The notes beneath the pieces were generated by a model. It was not told the origin of the DNA and did no database searches. It was given only the letters and a program-made list of their open reading frames with translations. DNA of 32,339 nucleotides from contig JAUIIU010000030.1 in NCBI GenBank assembly GCA_030431695.1, forward strand, positions 1 to 32,339, given 5' to 3'. Below, one piece after another: positions 1 through 8,389 of this stretch. This stretch comes from Bacteroidia bacterium (GTDB lineage: Bacteria > Bacteroidota > Bacteroidia > Flavobacteriales > Flavobacteriaceae). A program made the position numbers and the translations under genes. Positions within the stretch are counted from its first letter, which is position 1, and each line of letters opens with the position of its first letter.

Positions 1-252
1 GATGAAGTGTACGGATGCGTCGATACTACAACCCGAAGCAGATGCATTCGCCTGGTTGAGTCCGATGACGACAAAACGGTTATGCCTAAGTTCGAAACCC
101 GCCTCAAGATCGGCGCCGTGGGCGGTCCATTGGGCTAGGAATTCATTGGTCTTATTTCCTATAGTTAAAACTTCCTCGTCCGAAAGTTTGCGGTTCGCCT
201 GGTAGATCCATATCCTGGAGTCATCCGGCAGTTTGTCAAAATCTACTACCAT
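1..252 (-). CDS. Conserved Bacteroidota protein, N-terminal part (often labelled ABC transporter ATPase)
   Basis: The first 84 residues of a minus-strand gene are visible; the rest lies beyond the left edge. The ATG at 252-250 follows the stop of the upstream gene (255-257) by two bases, so it is probably the last visible gene of the same operon. The segment contains WIYQANRKLSDEE, QWTAHGADL and GCSIDASVHF, which I recall from a short (about 160 aa) flavobacterial family that databases often call 'ABC transporter ATPase'. No Walker A or signature motif is visible in these 84 residues, so that name is doubtful. There is no signal peptide or membrane segment, so it is probably cytoplasmic. Function is unknown; the family assignment is from memory. 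Confidence 0.75.
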   Translation of the reverse strand, partial: MVVDFDKLPDDSRIWIYQANRKLSDEEVLTIGNKTNEFLAQWTAHGADLEAGFELRHNRFVVIGLNQANASASGCSIDASVHFI

Positions 253-254
253 TA

Positions 255-1046
255 TCAGAGGTCTTCTGCATTTGCGATCATTTCTGCCACATCCATTACC
301 TGGATATCGCCTTCTTTTTCCTTCGCTTTGATACCATCGGTCATCATGGTGTTACAGAAGGGACATCCGGCTGCGATCACTTCCGGTTTGGTTTCCAGGG
401 CTTGTTCGGTACGTTCCACATTTACGTCCTTATCACCTTTTTCAGGCTCTTTGAACATTTGGGCGCCACCGGCACCACAACAGAGTCCGCGTTGCTTACA
501 ACGTTTCATCTCCACCAACTCCACCTCGAGTTTCCGAAGGAGATCACGAGGTGCTTCGTATTCGTTATTGGCCCTGCCGAGGTAGCAAGGATCGTGGAAA
601 GTGATACGTTTTCCTTTGAATTTACCACCCTGCACTTTGAGTCGGCCTTCATTTAAAAGGTCTTTCAGGAATTGTGTATGGTGAACAACTTCGTAATTAC
701 CACCGAGTTCCGGGTATTCGTTCTTCAGTGTATTAAAACAGTGTGGACAGGCGGTTACGATCTTCTTGATTTCATAGCCATTGAGCACCTGTATGTTCAT
801 CATGGCCTGCATCTGGAACAGGAACTCATTCCCTGCGCGTTTGGCCGGATCACCCGAGCAACTCTCTTCAGTACCCAGTACCGCAAAATCGACATTGGCA
901 TTGTGGAGCAGTTTCACAAATGCCTTGGTAATCTTTTTTGCCCTGTCGTCGAAACTACCCGCACAGCCAACCCAGAAGAGCACTTCGGGCTGCTTTCCTT
1001 GTGCCAGGCATTCCGCCATGGTAGGTACTTGAATGGTTTCGCTCAT
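255..1046 (-). CDS. CCG-domain (Fe-S)-binding oxidoreductase subunit
   Basis: A 263-aa soluble protein with two cysteine-rich (CCG-type) modules, as in HdrB, GlpC and LutA. Module one has Cys28, a degenerate ESCSGD around Cys63, and CPHC at 100-103. Module two has DPCYLGR around Cys154, CCGAGG at 189-194 and CPFC at 228-231. Such modules hold an Fe-S cluster and usually sit on a redox complex that passes electrons to or from quinone or a thiol substrate. The membrane protein with two 4Fe-4S motifs encoded at 1492-2817 is the likely partner; only the small HAD gene separates them. The electron donor and acceptor cannot be read from sequence. The start ATG is 10 nt after the upstream stop. Family is confident; physiological role is inference. 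Confidence 0.88.
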   Translation of the reverse strand: MSETIQVPTMAECLAQGKQPEVLFWVGCAGSFDDRAKKITKAFVKLLHNANVDFAVLGTEESCSGDPAKRAGNEFLFQMQAMMNIQVLNGYEIKKIVTACPHCFNTLKNEYPELGGNYEVVHHTQFLKDLLNEGRLKVQGGKFKGKRITFHDPCYLGRANNEYEAPRDLLRKLEVELVEMKRCKQRGLCCGAGGAQMFKEPEKGDKDVNVERTEQALETKPEVIAAGCPFCNTMMTDGIKAKEKEGDIQVMDVAEMIANAEDL

Positions 1047-1056
1047 CGTTTGTTGT

Positions 1057-1491
1057 TTAATCTTCGAACACCTGGATCTTCACATGCTTTTCAACCAGGT
1101 TCGTAAATTTGCCCTTATACCTTGTGGCTTTCACAAGGTGATTATCGATCCAGTGATAATTTCCGCCGCGAGGTTTTCCCATAAGCAGCGAATGGTATTT
1201 GAACCCGTGTTTGTCCAGCCATTGTTCGGTAACTTCCCTGTGTGCCTCCGTTCTGGACGTAAAATAACAGATAAGGTGGCCTTCATCATACCAGCCATTA
1301 ACTGTTTTCAGGGCATCCGGGAAGGGCTCGCAGGTTGCCATTCGTTCGGGTTGTTCGTTCGGGACATCCTCGGTAATGGTTCCGTCGATATCAATAAGGT
1401 AGTTTTTTACACCTTTTGGTAAGACCGGACTTACCTGCTCACCTTGTTCAACTTTTTCATGTAATAATTTTTCAGCTTCTTCTCTTTTCAT
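1057..1491 (-). CDS. Small HAD-superfamily phosphatase
   Basis: A 144-aa protein with the HAD motifs in order: DIDGT (nucleophile Asp34, acid/base Asp36), TSR at 78-80 as motif II, Lys106 in GKPRGG as motif III, and WIDN with Asp116 as motif IV. There is no large cap insertion, so a small or uncapped phosphohydrolase is expected. The substrate is unknown. Related proteins are sometimes labelled phosphoheptose isomerase, which the motifs do not support. Its ATG (1491-1489) directly abuts the stop of the membrane Fe-S gene at 1492, with no gap, and it lies between the two Fe-S subunits. Co-transcription is very likely. Whether it acts with the redox complex or is only carried along is open. Confidence 0.82.
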   Translation of the reverse strand: MKREEAEKLLHEKVEQGEQVSPVLPKGVKNYLIDIDGTITEDVPNEQPERMATCEPFPDALKTVNGWYDEGHLICYFTSRTEAHREVTEQWLDKHGFKYHSLLMGKPRGGNYHWIDNHLVKATRYKGKFTNLVEKHVKIQVFED

Positions 1492-2817
1492 CTAAACTTC
1501 GTTTTTCCAGTTCAATCTATCCATTTGATTGTACGGCCATGGTGCGCCGTTATTTTCTATGTTCGTCATGGCCACGTTCAGTTCCGTTGGGGCGGCAGAC
1601 TGCTCCATGACAAGATACTGTCTCATATCCATTATTATGGAGAGCGGATCGATACTCACCGGGCAGGCTTCCACACAAGCATTACAGGTGGTACATGCCC
1701 AGAGTTCTTCCCTGCTTATATGATCGTCCAGCAGTTGTTTGCCATCATCCTTGAACTCGCCGTTCTTGTCGATATTCTTCCCTATTTCCTCCAGGCGGTC
1801 ACGTGTGGCCATCATGATCCTTCGCGGGGAAAGTTTCTTACCTGTCTGGTTTGCCGGACATTCGCTGGTACAGCGTCCGCATTCGGTGCAGGTGTAGGCA
1901 TTGAGTAACTGAACCCTGTCCAGATCCATCACATCGCTGGCCCCGAACTTGGCCGGTGCTTCAGCTCCTTCGGGCGGTGCCGCGAAGGGATCGGCATTGG
2001 GATCCATCATCAGTTTTACCTCGTTGGTTACCGATTCCAGGTTCTTGAATTGACCTTTCGGACGTATTTTTCCGAAGAAAACATTTGGAAACGCCAGGAT
2101 GATATGAAGGTGTTTACTGAAATACAGATAATTGAGGAATACCAGGATACCAAGGATATGGAACCACCATGCAATACGCTCGACCAGGATCAGTGTATCC
2201 GCAGAAAGCCCCTCCATCAACGGTAAAAGGTGACTACTCACAGGGAACATTCCTGCTTCGATATAATGTGGCGCGCCGAGATGCTGTAATTGGTGATCTG
2301 CAGCATTCATGGTAAGGAACAACAGCATGAGCACTACCTCAAAATAAAGGATGTAATTGGCGTCGTTCTTTGGCCAGCCCTTCATTTCAGGGCTGATAAA
2401 TCTTTTTATCCGCTGAATATTCCTCCGGATCCAGAAAATGATCACAGCGATGAGTACCAGCAGGGCGAGAATTTCGAAGGCCGCGATCAGCCAGTCGTAA
2501 ACAGGTCCTAGAAATGCGAAGATCCTGTGTGTACCTAATATCCCATCGATTATGATCTCCAGTACTTCGACATTAATGATCACGAAGCCAACATACACAA
2601 AGATGTGCATAAGTCCGGAGACGGGCCGTACAACCATTTTCGACTGCCCAAGAGCTATGCGAACTACGTTGCCCCATCGCTCCTTTTTATCTGTGACCTC
2701 GCCAATTTCCCTGCCTAATTTGATGTTGCGAATCACCTTTCGGATGTTTCGGGTGAAATACCCGATCCCGGCAATAAGCGCAATTAGGAAAAGTATATTT
2801 GGTAAATAGTCCAGCAT
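1492..2817 (-). CDS. Membrane-bound 4Fe-4S electron-transfer protein (HdrE/NarI-like plus HdrC-like)
   Basis: A 441-aa protein in two parts. Residues 1-245 hold about five hydrophobic segments (near 4-20, 70-90, 108-130, 155-170 and 210-245). His71, His220, His236 and His238 in or beside them could bind heme b. After a linker come two 4Fe-4S motifs, CTECGRCTSEC (Cys310, 313, 316, 320) and CTTCNACVEAC (Cys375, 378, 381, 385). This matches a quinone-reactive membrane subunit fused to a ferredoxin-like subunit, as in Hdr- or Dsr-type complexes; the CCG protein at 255-1046 is the likely third part. The start abuts the stop of the MCE gene at 2818, suggesting translational coupling. Heme binding is inference; the Fe-S motifs are seen directly. 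Confidence 0.87.
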   Translation of the reverse strand: MLDYLPNILFLIALIAGIGYFTRNIRKVIRNIKLGREIGEVTDKKERWGNVVRIALGQSKMVVRPVSGLMHIFVYVGFVIINVEVLEIIIDGILGTHRIFAFLGPVYDWLIAAFEILALLVLIAVIIFWIRRNIQRIKRFISPEMKGWPKNDANYILYFEVVLMLLFLTMNAADHQLQHLGAPHYIEAGMFPVSSHLLPLMEGLSADTLILVERIAWWFHILGILVFLNYLYFSKHLHIILAFPNVFFGKIRPKGQFKNLESVTNEVKLMMDPNADPFAAPPEGAEAPAKFGASDVMDLDRVQLLNAYTCTECGRCTSECPANQTGKKLSPRRIMMATRDRLEEIGKNIDKNGEFKDDGKQLLDDHISREELWACTTCNACVEACPVSIDPLSIIMDMRQYLVMEQSAAPTELNVAMTNIENNGAPWPYNQMDRLNWKNEV

Positions 2818-3768
2818 TTATTCTTCATTTTCTGTAGGTGGCTCGTATGGCTTAGGCCTTTTTCCGAAGAGTGAAAAATGCACATATCGCTTCGGGTTGA
2901 GCCTCATGTCTTCCAGTAACTTCTCTATTTCCAGGGAAGCCCCGGCCAGGTTGTCGTACAATTCTTCATCCTTCAGCAATTTACCCACGGTTCCTTCTCC
3001 ACTCTCTATCTGTGTAGCAATACTGTTGAAACGAGCGAGTGTACCTTCCAGTTCCTTCACCATCTTCCCTACTTCGATCTCTGCCAGGGAATCGGACAGC
3101 CGCGAAAAATTCTCGGTAGTGTTATCCAAATTGGCAATGGTATTATCCAGTTTCTCCTTGTTGTCTTTCAGCAGGCTGTTCATTGTTGCTGAAGCACCCC
3201 TGAACTCGACGATGGTAGCATTGAGATTGGCGATGGACTTCTTCAGATTATCCTTGGTGCCTTCATCTAAGACATCGGTTACGCTTATCAGCAGGGTGTC
3301 CAGATTGGTAAGTGAACTCTGGATCTTTGCCTCTAATGGAGCCAGTTTCCCGGTTACCTGGTCCAGTATGCCTTGCTCGATGACACCTTTCAGGGTATCT
3401 CCTTTCTTGGCTACGTTATTAGGATTGTAAACTGGTTTGATCCCCAGGTTGTTTCCACCAATGAATCCACTGCTGTAGATCTCTACTATGCTCTCTTTCG
3501 AAAAATTAAAGTCCTTTTCCACCGAAAAGGTCACCAACAGGTCTCCATTACCATTCACAAAGTCGATTTCCAGAACTTTTCCTACCTGGAAACCATTGAT
3601 CGTAACGGGAGCACCCACGGCAAGGCCTTCCACATTGTTGTATTTTACAAAAAATGTACGCTGATTTTCAAACAGATTGGACCCTTTGAGGAAACTGTAG
3701 CCGAAGATGAACAGTAGTATGACTACAATAGCGAATATGCCGGTTTTTAGTTCTCTGGATAGTTTCAA
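2818..3768 (-). CDS. MlaD/MCE-domain membrane-anchored lipid transport protein
   Basis: A 316-aa protein with one N-terminal membrane anchor (about residues 10-28), then an MCE domain (about 37-116) carrying GLAVGAPVTINGFQVGKV, which is typical of MlaD. A long helical stretch follows (about 130-290). MCE proteins form periplasmic rings or tubes that carry phospholipids or other lipids between inner and outer membranes together with an ABC permease/ATPase pair; those partners are not in this window. The tail NPKRYVHFSLFGKR is, as I recall, typical of Bacteroidota members. A TAAATTTG box lies 22 nt upstream of the ATG. Its stop touches the next gene's start, so it probably leads the five-gene operon running down to position 1. 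Confidence 0.9.
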   Translation of the reverse strand: MKLSRELKTGIFAIVVILLFIFGYSFLKGSNLFENQRTFFVKYNNVEGLAVGAPVTINGFQVGKVLEIDFVNGNGDLLVTFSVEKDFNFSKESIVEIYSSGFIGGNNLGIKPVYNPNNVAKKGDTLKGVIEQGILDQVTGKLAPLEAKIQSSLTNLDTLLISVTDVLDEGTKDNLKKSIANLNATIVEFRGASATMNSLLKDNKEKLDNTIANLDNTTENFSRLSDSLAEIEVGKMVKELEGTLARFNSIATQIESGEGTVGKLLKDEELYDNLAGASLEIEKLLEDMRLNPKRYVHFSLFGKRPKPYEPPTENEE

Positions 3769-3790
3769 AGGCCCTTTTTTTGTGCTGAAA

Positions 3791-3798
3791 CAAATTTA
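3791..3798 (-). promoter_or_regulatory. -7 box (TAAATTTG) for the MCE/Fe-S operon
   Basis: Read on the minus strand this is TAAATTTG, a full match to the Bacteroidota -7 consensus TAnnTTTG. It lies between the amidase stop (3821) and the MCE start (3768). The predicted transcript starts near 3787, giving a leader of about 20 nt. I see no clear -33 TTG at the usual distance, so the call rests on the -7 box alone. Confidence 0.5.
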
Positions 3799-3820
3799 GA
3801 AATAAATCCGTAAAAGCTGT

Positions 3821-4942
3821 CTAATTCTCCCCGCTTTTTAGAACCTCCGATAACTTCAGTTTTTGTCCATCCCTGAAAGCCACCACGTAACAGGTTGGGT
3901 AGCCATTGTCCTTGGCATAGGTCTGCATGAGTTGAATCTTGTTATAATCGGATGTGTTCCCGTAATAATATTTGTAAAGCCCGTCTTCCAGATCGCGTTC
4001 CACGTCCTTAAGCCCTTTGAATTTGGAGGGTGAAGTACTCAATTTGTTCTTACTCGCCAGCAACTGAACCTTGAAGGTCACGCCTTCATACAGGTTTTCC
4101 TCGGCGGCTTCTATGGCTTCATCGATCTCCTTCTCTGTAATTATCGGGTTCTGTGTGTCCGAAGTCGCAAGCAAAAGATTCTTCCTGTAGGTGATCACGC
4201 CATTAGCGATCTCCTTCGCCAGCTCGGCACGTCCTTTCTTCGAATTGACATAAGGGCCTTCCGTCTTGTGAGTAAGAAATCCCAATTCCACCAAAACACT
4301 GGGCATATAGGTATTGTGAAGTACCCAGAACACGTCCTGTTTTACACTTCGGTCCCTTCGTTTCAGGTTGTTTACCATATTATTCTGAATGAGGCCGGCC
4401 AGCATGATACTTTGATCGAGATACTCTTCCTGAAGTATGGTTAGCCCGATAAAGGATTCCGGAGAATTTGGGTCGAAGCCCACATATTTCTCTTCGTAGT
4501 TGTCCTCAAGAAAAATTACTTCGTTCTCTTTTTTGGCGGTATTCAGGTTTTGTTTGCTCTTGCTCAAACCCATCACGAAGGTTTCAGCACCGTAGGCCTG
4601 TGTGTGGTGCGAGTTACAGTGAATCGACACAAATACGTCGGCGTCTGCCTCGTTGGCAATCGCCGCTCTTTCGTGTAATTCCAGGAATACATCGGTCTTA
4701 CGGGTATAGATCACCTTGATATTCGACTGTTTTTCCAGTATCTCACCCACTTTCAGGGTAACACTAAGTGCGATATCCTTTTCTTTATAGCCGTTTCCCC
4801 TGTTCCCGGGGTCTTTACCACCATGTCCCGCGTCCAGTACAACTACAAAGGGTTTATCGGCCTCATTGTCCGGGCCGGTGAAAGAGAATTGTGAAAACGA
4901 TACTAAAATCAGGACTGAAAGAAATAAAATCTTCGTTCTCAT
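3821..4942 (-). CDS. Secreted N-acetylmuramoyl-L-alanine amidase (Amidase_3) with SPOR-like C-terminus
   Basis: A zinc amidase that cuts the bond between N-acetylmuramic acid and the stem peptide of peptidoglycan. Starting at ATG 4942, the first about 20 residues (MRTKILFLSVLILVSFSQFS) form a signal peptide. An in-frame ATG at 5002 would add 20 residues ahead of it and hide the signal, so 4942 is preferred. Zinc ligands are His40 in LDAGHGG, Glu54 in YKEKD and His108 in SIHCN; the catalytic Glu sits in VELGFLTH. The last about 100 residues (FKVQLLASKNKL onward) look like a SPOR-type peptidoglycan-binding region. It is 52 nt upstream of the MCE gene. The family is involved in cell separation and wall turnover in the periplasm. 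Confidence 0.93.
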   Translation of the reverse strand: MRTKILFLSVLILVSFSQFSFTGPDNEADKPFVVVLDAGHGGKDPGNRGNGYKEKDIALSVTLKVGEILEKQSNIKVIYTRKTDVFLELHERAAIANEADADVFVSIHCNSHHTQAYGAETFVMGLSKSKQNLNTAKKENEVIFLEDNYEEKYVGFDPNSPESFIGLTILQEEYLDQSIMLAGLIQNNMVNNLKRRDRSVKQDVFWVLHNTYMPSVLVELGFLTHKTEGPYVNSKKGRAELAKEIANGVITYRKNLLLATSDTQNPIITEKEIDEAIEAAEENLYEGVTFKVQLLASKNKLSTSPSKFKGLKDVERDLEDGLYKYYYGNTSDYNKIQLMQTYAKDNGYPTCYVVAFRDGQKLKLSEVLKSGEN

Positions 4943-5014
4943 GTTGTTAATAACGTGTGATGAAAATTGATATTTTAAAATCCTAAATATAAAATCCGAC
5001 ATAAAAAATATGCT

Positions 5015-5022
5015 TAATTTTG
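5015..5022 (+). promoter_or_regulatory. Possible -7 box (TAATTTTG) for the LptD-like gene
   Basis: TAATTTTG matches TAnnTTTG in the 187-nt divergent gap between the amidase and LptD genes. A start near 5027 would give a leader of about 100 nt. No TTG lies at the -33 distance, so this is weak. Confidence 0.3.
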
Positions 5023-5129
5023 AGTGGTCAAAAACCAGGCCAAACGGGCGTAGTGTTTATTGCTCATCACAAAGAAAATCGAAATAAAGCAATGCAGCGA
5101 TCCTTTGATGAAAATTTAATTCCAAACTT

Positions 5130-7898
5130 TTGAACAATCCTTCAAAATCATACAAAGGAATTTACCTGCAGTGCTACCCCCGTGTTCACAGCTGCTATCC
5201 GCTCCTGGTTCTGCTATTTCTTTTTTTCTTCGGAATCGTTACAATTCACGCACAGGATATCCCGAGCAAGAACGATGTGGTGATCGAATCGGAAAGGGAA
5301 GCCGACACCGCCACGGTCCGCTTAGCACCCGCTGTAACCCCTATAAACGAAGCCGTTGCGGATACGGTAAAGGTGGATACCGTAATTCCGGAACCTGAAC
5401 TACTGCAGGATATCGTGGATTATTATGGGGAAGACTATGTGTACATCGACCGAAAGAACAACAAGGTGTATATGTACAACAAGGCCTTTATTGTTTATGA
5501 AGACATGCGCATCGATGCCGGGCTTATCATCCTCGACCTGAATAAAAACGAGGTTTCGGCAAAGGGGATCGACAGTGCCGGGGTATATTCACAACGACCA
5601 GTATTCGTGCAGGCTAACAACACTGCCGAGCCGGATTCGCTACGGTTCAACACAGACACCAAGAAAGCGATCGTTTACAATACACGAACCGAACAGAACG
5701 GGATACAGACAATTGCCGAAGTTACCAAGAAGGAGAACGATTCGGTGTATTTCCTTCGGAATGTGAAGTTCACCACCTCCAAGAATGTTGAAGATCCGGA
5801 ATACTACTTCTATACCCGTAAAGCGAAATTCGTTCCGAAGAAAAAAGTGGTCACAGGCCTTACCAATATGTACATCGCCGATGTTCCAACGCCTATTGGC
5901 CTTCCTTTTGCCTTCTTTCCGCTAACCGAGAATCGCACCTCCGGTTTTATAATACCTACCATTGGGGATAACAACAACCGGGGATTCTTCTTCCAGAACG
6001 GGGGATACTATTTCGCCATAAACGATTATGTGGATCTAACGGTATTGGGCGACTACTATACCAACGGCAGTTATGGTCTCAGGGGTGAGACAGCTTATAA
6101 CCTGAGGTATAAATTCAGCGGTAACATCAGTGTTCGTTACGAAAACCTCATAAACAGCGAAAGAGGCTTCCCCGATTTCAGTCAAAGTTCGTTGTACAAT
6201 ATTCGCTGGTCTCACCAGCAGGACCCGAAGTCGAACCCATCTTCCCGCTTTTCTGCTTCGGTGAACCTGGGTAGCAGCCGGTATTTCCGGCAGTCCATCA
6301 ACCAGGTGAATAATGCCAGTGCACTGGTCAATACGCTGAGTTCGTCCGTTTCCTATTCAAAAACCTTCGAAGGTGAGCCCCAGGTTAATGTTACCGTTGC
6401 CGCAACGCATCAGCAAAATACGAACACGGAACAGATCAATATGTCCCTGCCGAACGTGAACGCGAATATGTCTCGTGTCTTTCCCTTTGCCCCGAAATCG
6501 GGGGTTAAGAAGGGAATTATTCAGAATATAAACTTCCAGTATGATGTATCTGCAGAGAACCGAATCGCAACGGTGGATTCGTTGTTCTTTAAAAGTGAGA
6601 TGTTCAATGATGCTGAAGTTGGGGTACGCCACTCCATCCCTGTAAGCACGAACTTCAAGCTTTTCGACTATGTCAGTGCCTCAATAGGGACCGGGCTTAA
6701 CGAGGTTTGGACCCTCAAAACCATCAAGGAGGACTACGATCCTACAGCAAATGACGGTGAAGGAGCTGTGGTTCGTGATACGATCTCGGGTTTCGACCGT
6801 TTCCTGACCTACAATTTTTCGACCAGCCTGGGTACCACACTGTACGGGATGTATAATTTTGAAAAGGACGGTCAGGATAAGAAGATAAAGGCGATCCGCC
6901 ATGTGATGCGCCCTTCCGTATCATACAATATCAACCCTTCATTTGATCAGTATTACGACGAATACACCATCCCCTCGGCCGATCCTGAAGTAAACGACCA
7001 GGTGGTCCAGTACACAAGATTTCAGAATAGTATCTACGGCAGGCCCGGACAGAATTTTGCAAGTTCCATCGGATTCAGTCTGAGTAATACGGTTGAAGCC
7101 AAGGTTCGCTCCAAGGATACAACAGAAACTGAGGCAAAGAAAGTGGTTTTGCTCAACAACCTGAACTTCAGGACTGCGTATAACCTGGCGGGAGATTCTC
7201 TCCGTCTCGATCCGATCAGCTTTACAGGAAGTATCCCCATTGTAAAAAAGCTCGACCTGAACTTCAACGGGCGATTGGATCCGTATGCCCTGGACAACAG
7301 CAACAACAGGATAGAAGAATGGAATATTGACAATGGCGGCAGCCTTTTCAGGCTTACCAATGCGAACGTAAGTTTCAACTATTCGTTCTCCAGTAAGGAT
7401 TTTGAAGGAGGTGCAGACGACGACCCGGACCTGAACAACGAGACCTTCAGGAATGGTGGACGACCCGACGACCTGTTCGGGGATGCGACCACTATCAATG
7501 ACAGGGCGATCACAAAAGATGAGGAAACCGAAAGGGAGCGCAATGTGGATTGGTACAATTTCAGTATACCCTGGGACTTGAGAGTGGCTTATACCATGAC
7601 CTACTCCAACCAGCGGCGACAGAACGAGATCAGTTCTCAGTCCATCATGTTCAGTTCGAACCTGGAACTATCACCACGCTGGAGTGTGGGAGTTTCTTCG
7701 GGTTACGATTTCAAGAATAAGGGTGTGACATTAACCCAGCTGCGATTTGTTCGTGACCTTGAAAGCTGGGAACTGCGCTTTAACTGGACGCCTATAGGAA
7801 GTATCAATACGAGCTGGTATTTTTATGTCGGGATCCGCTCCTCAGTCCTCAGTGATATCAAATACGACAAACGCCGTGAGCCCGATCGGGGGTTGTAG
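5130..7898 (+). CDS. LptD-like outer-membrane LPS assembly protein
   Basis: A 922-aa protein that fits the Bacteroidota LptD family, which inserts lipopolysaccharide into the outer leaflet. After a hydrophobic signal segment (about 23-40, ending near IHAQ), residues about 80-230 form an OstA-like periplasmic part (YMYNKAFIVYEDMRIDAG, KGIDSAGVYSQRPVF). The rest is a long barrel rich in alternating aromatic and polar residues, with PTPIGLPFAFFPL leading into it. The first usable start is TTG at 5130; a stop at 5109-5111 blocks extension and no in-frame ATG lies before the signal peptide. Thus the start is non-ATG or the annotated N-terminus is uncertain. The gene is divergent from the amidase. 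Function is from family knowledge. Confidence 0.88.
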   Translation: MNNPSKSYKGIYLQCYPRVHSCYPLLVLLFLFFFGIVTIHAQDIPSKNDVVIESEREADTATVRLAPAVTPINEAVADTVKVDTVIPEPELLQDIVDYYGEDYVYIDRKNNKVYMYNKAFIVYEDMRIDAGLIILDLNKNEVSAKGIDSAGVYSQRPVFVQANNTAEPDSLRFNTDTKKAIVYNTRTEQNGIQTIAEVTKKENDSVYFLRNVKFTTSKNVEDPEYYFYTRKAKFVPKKKVVTGLTNMYIADVPTPIGLPFAFFPLTENRTSGFIIPTIGDNNNRGFFFQNGGYYFAINDYVDLTVLGDYYTNGSYGLRGETAYNLRYKFSGNISVRYENLINSERGFPDFSQSSLYNIRWSHQQDPKSNPSSRFSASVNLGSSRYFRQSINQVNNASALVNTLSSSVSYSKTFEGEPQVNVTVAATHQQNTNTEQINMSLPNVNANMSRVFPFAPKSGVKKGIIQNINFQYDVSAENRIATVDSLFFKSEMFNDAEVGVRHSIPVSTNFKLFDYVSASIGTGLNEVWTLKTIKEDYDPTANDGEGAVVRDTISGFDRFLTYNFSTSLGTTLYGMYNFEKDGQDKKIKAIRHVMRPSVSYNINPSFDQYYDEYTIPSADPEVNDQVVQYTRFQNSIYGRPGQNFASSIGFSLSNTVEAKVRSKDTTETEAKKVVLLNNLNFRTAYNLAGDSLRLDPISFTGSIPIVKKLDLNFNGRLDPYALDNSNNRIEEWNIDNGGSLFRLTNANVSFNYSFSSKDFEGGADDDPDLNNETFRNGGRPDDLFGDATTINDRAITKDEETERERNVDWYNFSIPWDLRVAYTMTYSNQRRQNEISSQSIMFSSNLELSPRWSVGVSSGYDFKNKGVTLTQLRFVRDLESWELRFNWTPIGSINTSWYFYVGIRSSVLSDIKYDKRREPDRGL

Positions 7899-7903
7899 GT
7901 GTT

Positions 7904-7952
7904 GTTGTTCGTTGTTCGATGTTCGTTGTTTATTGTTTATTGTTTGTTGTTC
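7904..7952 (+). repeat. Heptamer microsatellite, 7 units of about GTTGTTC
   Basis: Seven consecutive 7-nt units fit RWTGTTY: GTTGTTC, GTTGTTC, GATGTTC, GTTGTTT, ATTGTTT, ATTGTTT, GTTGTTC. The array begins five bases after the stop of the LptD-like gene and lies fully between genes. Confidence 0.85.
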
Positions 7953-7969
7953 AGTAAGGAATCAAATAC

Positions 7970-8001
7970 ACTAACATACCAAAATACTAACATACTAACA
8001 C
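7970..8001 (+). repeat. Octamer microsatellite, 4 units of about ACTAACAT
   Basis: Four 8-nt units in a row: ACTAACAT, ACCAAAAT, ACTAACAT, ACTAACAC. The array ends seven bases before the ridA start codon, so it would form most of the ridA leader or promoter spacer. It is unrelated in sequence to the heptamer array just upstream. Confidence 0.75.
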
Positions 8002-8008
8002 TCCACCT

Positions 8009-8389
8009 ATGAAAAAGATCATCAATACACCGCAAGCCCCTGCTCCTATCGGTCCGTACAACCAGGCCGTAATGAAGGGTGATATGCTTTATACTTCGGG
8101 TCAGATCGCTATAGACCCAGCCACGGGAGAGTTATTCAAGGGATCCATTTCAGAAGAAACCAAGCTGGTGATGGAAAATATGAAAGCCGTGTTGGATGCT
8201 GCCGGGATGACCTTCGAAGATGTTCTCAAAACCTCAATTTTTATAAGTGATATGGGGAATTTTGGTGAGATCAACGCTGTGTATGGCAAGTATTTTAACG
8301 AAGAGACGGCGCCGGCACGTGAAACCGTTGAAGTGGCAAACCTTCCGAAATACGTCAACGTGGAGATCTCGATGATTGCCAGCCGTTAG
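8009..8389 (+). CDS. ridA: RidA-family enamine/imine deaminase
   Basis: A 126-aa cytoplasmic protein with the whole RidA fold signature: PIGPYNQAV near residues 13-21, SGQIAIDP at 30-37, and APARETVEVANLPK with Arg104 and Glu119 at the positions of the conserved active-site pair. RidA hydrolyses reactive 2-aminoacrylate and related imines made by PLP enzymes, releasing ammonia and the keto acid. Length is normal for the family. It starts after two microsatellite arrays and stands alone in its orientation. Its stop codon (8387-8389) overlaps the stop of the convergent TamB gene (8386-8388), leaving no room for an intergenic terminator. Confidence 0.95.
   Translation: MKKIINTPQAPAPIGPYNQAVMKGDMLYTSGQIAIDPATGELFKGSISEETKLVMENMKAVLDAAGMTFEDVLKTSIFISDMGNFGEINAVYGKYFNEETAPARETVEVANLPKYVNVEISMIASR

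Noticed and set aside
1-252. ABC transporter ATPase function for the partial first gene
   Set aside because: No Walker A, Walker B or signature motif is visible and the family is too short for an ABC ATPase.
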